From Pseudomonas azotoformans (GTDB taxonomy: Bacteria; Pseudomonadota; Gammaproteobacteria; Pseudomonadales; Pseudomonadaceae), in the NCBI RefSeq assembly GCF_900103345.1, contig NZ_LT629702.1, positions 4,650,001 through 4,714,000 of the forward strand: a stretch of DNA of 64,000 nt, written 5' to 3'. Positions within the stretch are counted from its first letter, which is position 1. Every line of letters begins with the position of its first letter. The notes beneath the pieces are model-generated. The model worked only from the letters and a program-made list of their open reading frames with translations. It was not told the DNA's origin and did not search any database. Shown here piece after piece: positions 59,801-64,000 of the stretch. A program made the position numbers and the translations under genes.

Positions 59801-62687
59801 CACCTACAAGTACGAGTCACGCATCAAGAACATCAGCCAGCCCGCGTCACCGTTGGTGATGACGAAAGAAGGCGCCAAACAGACCCTGAACACCTCAGCG
59901 CCGGGCGACTTTACCCTGCAACTCAAGGACGCCAACGGCAACCTGCTGAACCAGATCGACTACAGCGTGGCCGGGCGTGGCAACACCTCGCGCTCCCTGG
60001 AACGCAACGCCGAACTGCAACTGCGCCTGGATAAACGCAGCTACGCCACCGGTGATGAGATCGCCATCAGTATCCGTGCCCCGTACACCGGTGCCGGCTT
60101 GATCACCATCGAGCGCGACAAGGTCTACACCCAGCAGTGGTTCAAGGCCGACAGCACCAACAGCGTGCAACATATCCGTGTTCCCGCAGGGCTTGAGGGC
60201 AATGCCTACGTCAACGTGCAGTTTGTGCGCGACATGGGCTCGGCCGAGGTGTACATGAGCCCGCTGTCCTATGGCGTGGTACCGTTCAGCATCAACCTGG
60301 ATGCGCGGCGCATGGCCTTGAAGGTGGAAGGCCCGGCGAAGATCGAACCGGGGCAGACGCTGGATATCAAGGTCAACGCCGACCGCCCGGGCCGTGCCGT
60401 GGTGTACGCCGTCGATGAAGGCATCCTGCAAGTGGCGCGCTACCAGACACCGGACCCGCTGGGCTTCTTCTTCCAGAAGCGTGCGTTGGAAGTCGGCACC
60501 AGTCAGATCCTTGACCTGATCCTGCCGGAATTCAGCCGTTTGCTCAGTGGGGCGGCGCCGGGTGGTGATACGGAAGGTGCGCTGGCCAGTCACCTCAACC
60601 CGTTCAAGCGTAAACATCAGCCGCCAGTGGCCTGGTGGTCCGGGTTGGTCGACCTGCCAGCCGGTGAAACCGTGCTGCACTACCAGGTGCCGGACAGCTT
60701 CAACGGCAAGCTGCACCTGTTCGCCGTGGCCGTGGACAGCGACAGCGTGGGTGTGAGCGAAGCCAGTACCGACGTGCGCGGGCCCATCGTGATCACGGCG
60801 AACGTGCCGGCCTTTGTGGCACCGGGGGATGTGTTCAACGTCAGCGCCGGGGTGTTCAGCAACCTCGATGCGGCGACGGACGTTAAGTTTGAAGTGCAGA
60901 CCAGCAACGGTCTGGTGGTGCAGGGTGACAAGGGCAGCACGCTGTCCCTGCAACCGCGCAAGGAAGGCACGGCCGAGTTCAAGATCAAGGTCGGCGACAC
61001 CCTCGGCTCGGCGGATTTGCGCTTTGTCGCGGTGTTGCCGGATGGCAAGCGCATTCAGGTCGCCGAAACCACCTCGATCCGTCCACTGAGCGAACATCGC
61101 GTCGCCCTGAGCCTGGGCCGCTTCGACAGCGCCAGCAAAGAGCTGAAACCGACCCGCGAACTGTTCAGCCAACTGCGCGATGTGCAACTGGGTGTGGCTG
61201 CCTCGCCGCTGGTATGGGCCAACGGCCTCAAGCATTACCTGGACGACTACGGCTACGCCTGCACCGAGCAACTGGTGTCCAAGGCCATGCCGGCGTTGAT
61301 CTGGGGCGGCAATGCACCTGAAGCCGAGCACGCTTTCGGCAGTGCGGTACGCATGCTGCGCCAGCGTCAGAACCAGGCCGGTGGCTTTGGCTTGTGGGCG
61401 GCCAACCCGGATGTGGCGCCGTACGCTAGCCTCTACGCCACCGACTTCCTGATCGAAGCCAAGGAGCGCGGGCTGCCAGTGCCGGAAGACCTGCTGGTGC
61501 GCTCGAACGCGTATCTGACCGACCTAGCCAACGGTCCTAGCGAAGGCCTGTCGGAATTACGCAACCGCGCCTACGCCAGTTACCTGCTGAGCCGTCAGGG
61601 GATTCTGGTGAGTGGTGCATTGAGCGATATCCGCGAGCGCTACGAAAGCTACTTCAAGGACAGCTGGCAGAACGACCTCGGCGCCGCTTACCTGGCAGCC
61701 AGCTACAAGCTACTCAAGCAGGATCGTCAGGCTGACACGCTGTTCCGTAAAATCCCATGGCGCTCGCTTGTGGATAAGTGGGACAGCGACGGCCTGTATT
61801 ACGACCCGCTGGTGCACGACGCCGAACACCTGCACCTGTTGGCGCGACATTTCACTGAGTTGATGGACGATGTGCCTGCAGCGCTGCTGGATAAACTCGG
61901 CAAGCGCCTCAACGAGCAGCGTTACAACTCACTGTCTGCGGCCCTGCTGCTACGTGCCCTGGACAACTACGGCCAGCGTGCGCAAAGCGACATGACCCTC
62001 AAGGCCACCGCCTGGCTGGGTGACAAGCAACAGCAATTGCTGGAGATGGCCGGTCAGCCACCGCGCGCCGCCGTGCCGGGCGCCACGCAAAAGCTGGTGA
62101 TGGAAAAATCCGACGGTCCAGCGGCGTTCTACATGCTCAGCGAAGCCGGTTTCGACAAGGGCGCCAAGCTCAAGCCGATCAACAATGGCCTGGAAATCAT
62201 CCACGAATACCTCGACCTCAAGGGCGAACCGGTGAGCAAAGTCGCGGTGGGTGATGAGTTCCTGGTACGCCTGCGCCTGCGCGCTACCGACCGTGATCAG
62301 GTGCAACAAGTGGCCGTGGTCGACCTGCTGCCCGGCGGTGTCGAGCCTGTGTATAACTTGCCGCCGGAGCCAGAAGCCGCCAGCACGGAGGAAAGTGAGG
62401 GTGAAGAATCCGAGTACGTGGAAGCAGACAGCCAGGAAGAACAAAGCTGGCAAGCGCCCATCGGTGAAACCGAGCTGAGCAACTGGCAGCCGGAGTATGT
62501 GGATGTGCGTGATGATCGCGTGGTGTTGTACGGCACTGCGCTGCGTGATGTCGGCACCTTCGTCTACCGCGTGCGCGCCACCAACGCCGGCACCTTCAAC
62601 ACGCCACCGGCCTACGCCGAAGGCATGTACGAAACCACCCTGCAAGGGCGCGGCAAAGTAGGCCAGCTTGAAATTACCAAGCCTTAA
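56883..62687 (+). CDS. Bacterial alpha-2-macroglobulin family protein
   Basis: 1934 residues. A single anchor helix at about 50-70 (VVGLALLAAAGFYGW) rather than a lipobox holds it in the inner membrane, facing the periplasm. Macroglobulin-like repeats fill the middle (for example FTDRGLYRPGETAHLGMIVR and YAVDEGILQVARY). A thioester motif CTEQ (C1460-Q1463) leads the alpha-helical thioester domain. An acidic stretch lies near 1830-1855. It should trap periplasm-invading proteases. AGGGATG before the second ATG sets this start. It overlaps pbpC by 20 bases, the classic A2M-PBP1C pair for cell-wall repair after damage. Confidence 0.92.
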   Translation: MFDSFKAISRRIVGALLTVVGAVFGQWHPPHWLRAIGRGLANLGRQARAYPRQTGAGVVGLALLAAAGFYGWHWYSNLPQPHTASYSLHKPNLTDYTQPTPVVDNLQVRFGESVAPLAAIGKPVTEGITLKPAVAGTWRWADDRSLLFVPEKDWPIDAHYTLDLAKKNLLADGVLLDQYSTQFSTQPFRATLAQNELYQDPSNPTLKQLVATFRFSHPVDEDSLRKRVSVTLGKGLAYRDAQLPNRPEITFDEKKLNAYVRSAALATPLESTPVNAKLDEGIKARDGGNASTAPLVAEVTVPGRYRLTFTGAEVSFVDNQRGEPEPVLMFSSSSAVADETIAGKVQAWLLPEKAQDDTRPYSSNDIDDALLARSTKVNLTHVPSVEPLNTLHAFKFKAPAGRAVYVRVPANLEAIGGYLAKSPTASLISMPAYPRTLQFLSDGALLSLNGEKRLGFMARGVPGAHVEIARLLPNQLQHLVDQSSGSFARPNFGNEYFDRMVERQALDIPLSSNDPAKTVYDNVDLSHYLTANGGRRGIFVLKLSPQDDPATRTFEYDRSSTSDLRFIVVTDLGIIAKRSSDGSHDVYVQSIGNGSPVSDAQVDIIGRNGLPVSSGRTDAEGHAHFAKLDELRREKTPLMYVVTRGNDQSFLPIARQSQQLDLSRFDVGGLEEDGAIDRLSAYLFTDRGLYRPGETAHLGMIVRSGNWKGMLQGLPVELQITDPRGLEVIRQPLKLSASGFETFDFPSSEVAPAGEYTATLQLIGQKQTRTDLGSVSFKVRDFEPDRMKVSLSLHDTPVQGWIPPDQVVAKVTAMHLFGAPAAGRRVTAKMSLSPTLAAFDRYPDYRFRLNDSLEDATTEDLAETNVDDNGQAVLDLNLQRFANSTYRLQVMTQVFEAEGGRNVAAQSALLVSSAPYLVGVKSQDSLSYVAKDAPRQVQWLAVAPDLTPLAVDGLTSEVVEHRYVSVLVKQSNGTYKYESRIKNISQPASPLVMTKEGAKQTLNTSAPGDFTLQLKDANGNLLNQIDYSVAGRGNTSRSLERNAELQLRLDKRSYATGDEIAISIRAPYTGAGLITIERDKVYTQQWFKADSTNSVQHIRVPAGLEGNAYVNVQFVRDMGSAEVYMSPLSYGVVPFSINLDARRMALKVEGPAKIEPGQTLDIKVNADRPGRAVVYAVDEGILQVARYQTPDPLGFFFQKRALEVGTSQILDLILPEFSRLLSGAAPGGDTEGALASHLNPFKRKHQPPVAWWSGLVDLPAGETVLHYQVPDSFNGKLHLFAVAVDSDSVGVSEASTDVRGPIVITANVPAFVAPGDVFNVSAGVFSNLDAATDVKFEVQTSNGLVVQGDKGSTLSLQPRKEGTAEFKIKVGDTLGSADLRFVAVLPDGKRIQVAETTSIRPLSEHRVALSLGRFDSASKELKPTRELFSQLRDVQLGVAASPLVWANGLKHYLDDYGYACTEQLVSKAMPALIWGGNAPEAEHAFGSAVRMLRQRQNQAGGFGLWAANPDVAPYASLYATDFLIEAKERGLPVPEDLLVRSNAYLTDLANGPSEGLSELRNRAYASYLLSRQGILVSGALSDIRERYESYFKDSWQNDLGAAYLAASYKLLKQDRQADTLFRKIPWRSLVDKWDSDGLYYDPLVHDAEHLHLLARHFTELMDDVPAALLDKLGKRLNEQRYNSLSAALLLRALDNYGQRAQSDMTLKATAWLGDKQQQLLEMAGQPPRAAVPGATQKLVMEKSDGPAAFYMLSEAGFDKGAKLKPINNGLEIIHEYLDLKGEPVSKVAVGDEFLVRLRLRATDRDQVQQVAVVDLLPGGVEPVYNLPPEPEAASTEESEGEESEYVEADSQEEQSWQAPIGETELSNWQPEYVDVRDDRVVLYGTALRDVGTFVYRVRATNAGTFNTPPAYAEGMYETTLQGRGKVGQLEITKP

Positions 62688-64000
62688 GCGCCTGGCGCCG
62701 CCGCTGCTTGTAGCGGCGGTGGTGCTGGCGGGCCTGCGGCTTTGGCCCCATGCCCCGCTGGAACAGGCTGTCACCTCATCGCGAGTGGTGTTGGCCGACG
62801 ACGGTTCGCTGTTGCGCATGACGCTGGCGGATGACGGTCAATACCGCCTGTGGCTACCCCTGGAGCGGATATCGCCGTCACTGGTCGAAGCCTTGCTGCT
62901 CAAGGAAGATCGCAATTTCTACTGGCACCCGGGGATCAATCCCCCGGCGTTGCTGCGGGCGGCCCTGGCCACCTACAGCGGTGGTCAGCGCCAGGGCGGC
63001 TCGACCTTGAGCATGCAACTGGCCCGACGCCTGTGGGACCTGAACACCCGCCAGGTGCCGGGCAAGTTGCAGCAGATGGCGCTGGCGCTGTGGCTGGAGG
63101 CGCGCTACAGCAAGCACGACATCCTTGAGGCCTACCTGAACCTGGCGCCCATGGGCGGCAATATCGAAGGGGCCGAGGCGGCGAGCCGCATCTACTTCGG
63201 CAAGTCGGCGGCGCAGTTGTCGTTGTCCGAAGCGCTGGCGCTGGCGGTGATTCCGCAGCAGCCGGGGCGTCGGGCGCGCTTCGGGCCGTCACTGCAACAT
63301 GCGCGGCTGCGCTTGATGGCGGACTGGCGCGAGACTTATCCACGGGACCCGCGTAACGACAGTTTGCTCGATTTGCCCCTGGAGGCGCGCAACCGCCAGC
63401 AGATCCCGTTCCTCGCCCCGCACTTGAGTGAACACCTGCTGGCCTCCCAAACCGGCAATGAGCTGAACAGCACTCTCAACCTGCCGTTGCAGCAATTGCT
63501 CGAACGCCTGATCACCGGATTTATCGCCGAGCGGCGCAGCACGGGGGTGGAAAACGCCACGGCCATCCTGATCGACAGCCGCGACCAGAGCGTCAAGGCG
63601 CTGGTAGGTTCGGCGGATTACTTATCCACAAGCCTGCACGGTCAGGTCAATGGCGTGCTGTCGCGACGCTCACCGGGGTCGACGCTCAAACCGTTTCTAT
63701 ACGGGTTGGCGCTGGATCAGGGGGTCATCCACCCCATGAGCATCCTTAAAGACTTGCCCAGTAACTTCGGCTACTTCCAACCGGAAAATTTCGACGGCAG
63801 TTTTGTCGGCCCACTGACAGCGCGAGATGCGTTGATCCGTAGTCGCAACATTCCGGCGGTGTGGCTCGCCAGCCAGGTCAAATCGCCCTCCTTGTATGGA
63901 CTGCTGCAACGCGCCGGCATCAAGGGCCTGCGCGACGAGAGCCACTACGGCCTGGCCCTGGCCCTTGGTGGCGGCGAGATGACCCCGGAAGAACTGGCGC
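62668..64000 (+). CDS. pbpC: Penicillin-binding protein 1C (5' part, runs off the window)
   Basis: 444 residues visible. The start is TTG at 62668, the only start codon between an in-frame stop (62659-62661) and the signal anchor; it overlaps the macroglobulin gene. An anchor helix at about 10-26 precedes a GT51 transglycosylase domain, with catalytic Glu80 in LLKEDRNFYWHPG and RQGGSTLSMQLARRLW. The transpeptidase domain has the active serine in SPGSTLKP (S338, K341) and SRNIPAVW. It polymerises peptidoglycan. The C-terminal PBP1C domain lies beyond the window. Confidence 0.92.
   Translation, partial: MKLPSLKRLAPPLLVAAVVLAGLRLWPHAPLEQAVTSSRVVLADDGSLLRMTLADDGQYRLWLPLERISPSLVEALLLKEDRNFYWHPGINPPALLRAALATYSGGQRQGGSTLSMQLARRLWDLNTRQVPGKLQQMALALWLEARYSKHDILEAYLNLAPMGGNIEGAEAASRIYFGKSAAQLSLSEALALAVIPQQPGRRARFGPSLQHARLRLMADWRETYPRDPRNDSLLDLPLEARNRQQIPFLAPHLSEHLLASQTGNELNSTLNLPLQQLLERLITGFIAERRSTGVENATAILIDSRDQSVKALVGSADYLSTSLHGQVNGVLSRRSPGSTLKPFLYGLALDQGVIHPMSILKDLPSNFGYFQPENFDGSFVGPLTARDALIRSRNIPAVWLASQVKSPSLYGLLQRAGIKGLRDESHYGLALALGGGEMTPEELA

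Noticed and set aside
1..64000. tRNA, rRNA or insertion sequences
   Set aside because: None was recognised on reading both strands; weak structured RNAs could be missed without a covariance search.

Overview
The window is chromosomal DNA from a fluorescent-group Pseudomonas. This rests on high-GC codon use, gene neighbourhoods that match Pseudomonas chromosomes (pycA/oadA with their LysR and RpiR regulators next to a GGDEF-EAL gene and uvrD; a dksA2/zigA/amidase/folE2/pyrC2 zinc-starvation cluster; ynb-type lipid genes), and many REP/REPIN palindromes of the GTGGGAGC and GTAGGAGCG types. No rRNA, tRNA, CRISPR array, insertion sequence or prophage was seen. Assignments come from reading motifs and recalled families; no database search was run.

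Layout. 1-1.9 kb: the 3' end of a large dermonecrotic-toxin-like gene, apparently broken by a one-base frameshift. 1.9-5.3 kb: a MocR regulator divergent from a PaiB-like flavin protein and two GNAT acetyltransferases. 5.3-7.1 kb: a hipA-hipB toxin-antitoxin unit in reversed order, with three evenly spaced operator-like repeats. 7.2-8.5 kb: an autotransporter barrel with hardly any passenger. 8.5-14.2 kb: two-subunit pyruvate carboxylase, its LysR and an RpiR regulator. 14.3-26.5 kb: housekeeping and envelope genes (c-di-GMP enzyme, uvrD, Tim44-like protein, SMI1/KNR4 protein, CPA2 antiporter, thioesterase, lipoprotein, pdxY, DUF3301).

26.5-38 kb: a large zinc-starvation (Zur) region. Two near-perfect Zur boxes lie in divergent promoters. 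One faces dksA2-zigA-DUF1826-cobW on one side and a small secreted protein on the other. The second faces a Tat-exported cell-wall amidase and a rightward operon: folE2, a zinc ABC transporter, hisI2, gamma carbonic anhydrase, pyrC2 and a highly reduced threonyl-tRNA synthetase paralogue. The logic is to import zinc and replace or back up zinc-dependent enzymes when zinc is short.

38-41.5 kb: DUF3617 protein, cardiolipin synthase and cyclopropane fatty acid synthase. 41.5-49.5 kb: a bufferin-type metallopeptide operon (bufA-bufB-bufC), then a leftward operon of three SPFH (HflK/HflC-like) membrane proteins and a HmtA-like P-type metal ATPase behind a third Zur box. 49.7-55.4 kb: a six-gene lipid operon resembling an expanded E. 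coli ynbABCD set. 55.5-64 kb: Lrp regulator divergent from a LysE exporter, then a 1934-residue alpha-2-macroglobulin overlapping pbpC, which runs off the window.

The most unusual items are the threonyl-tRNA synthetase paralogue without a catalytic core, the Zur-boxed SPFH triplet with the HmtA-like ATPase beside a bufferin operon, the ynb-type lipid operon, the 42-bp-phased hip operators, and a MocR linker encoded by DnaA-box-like repeats.
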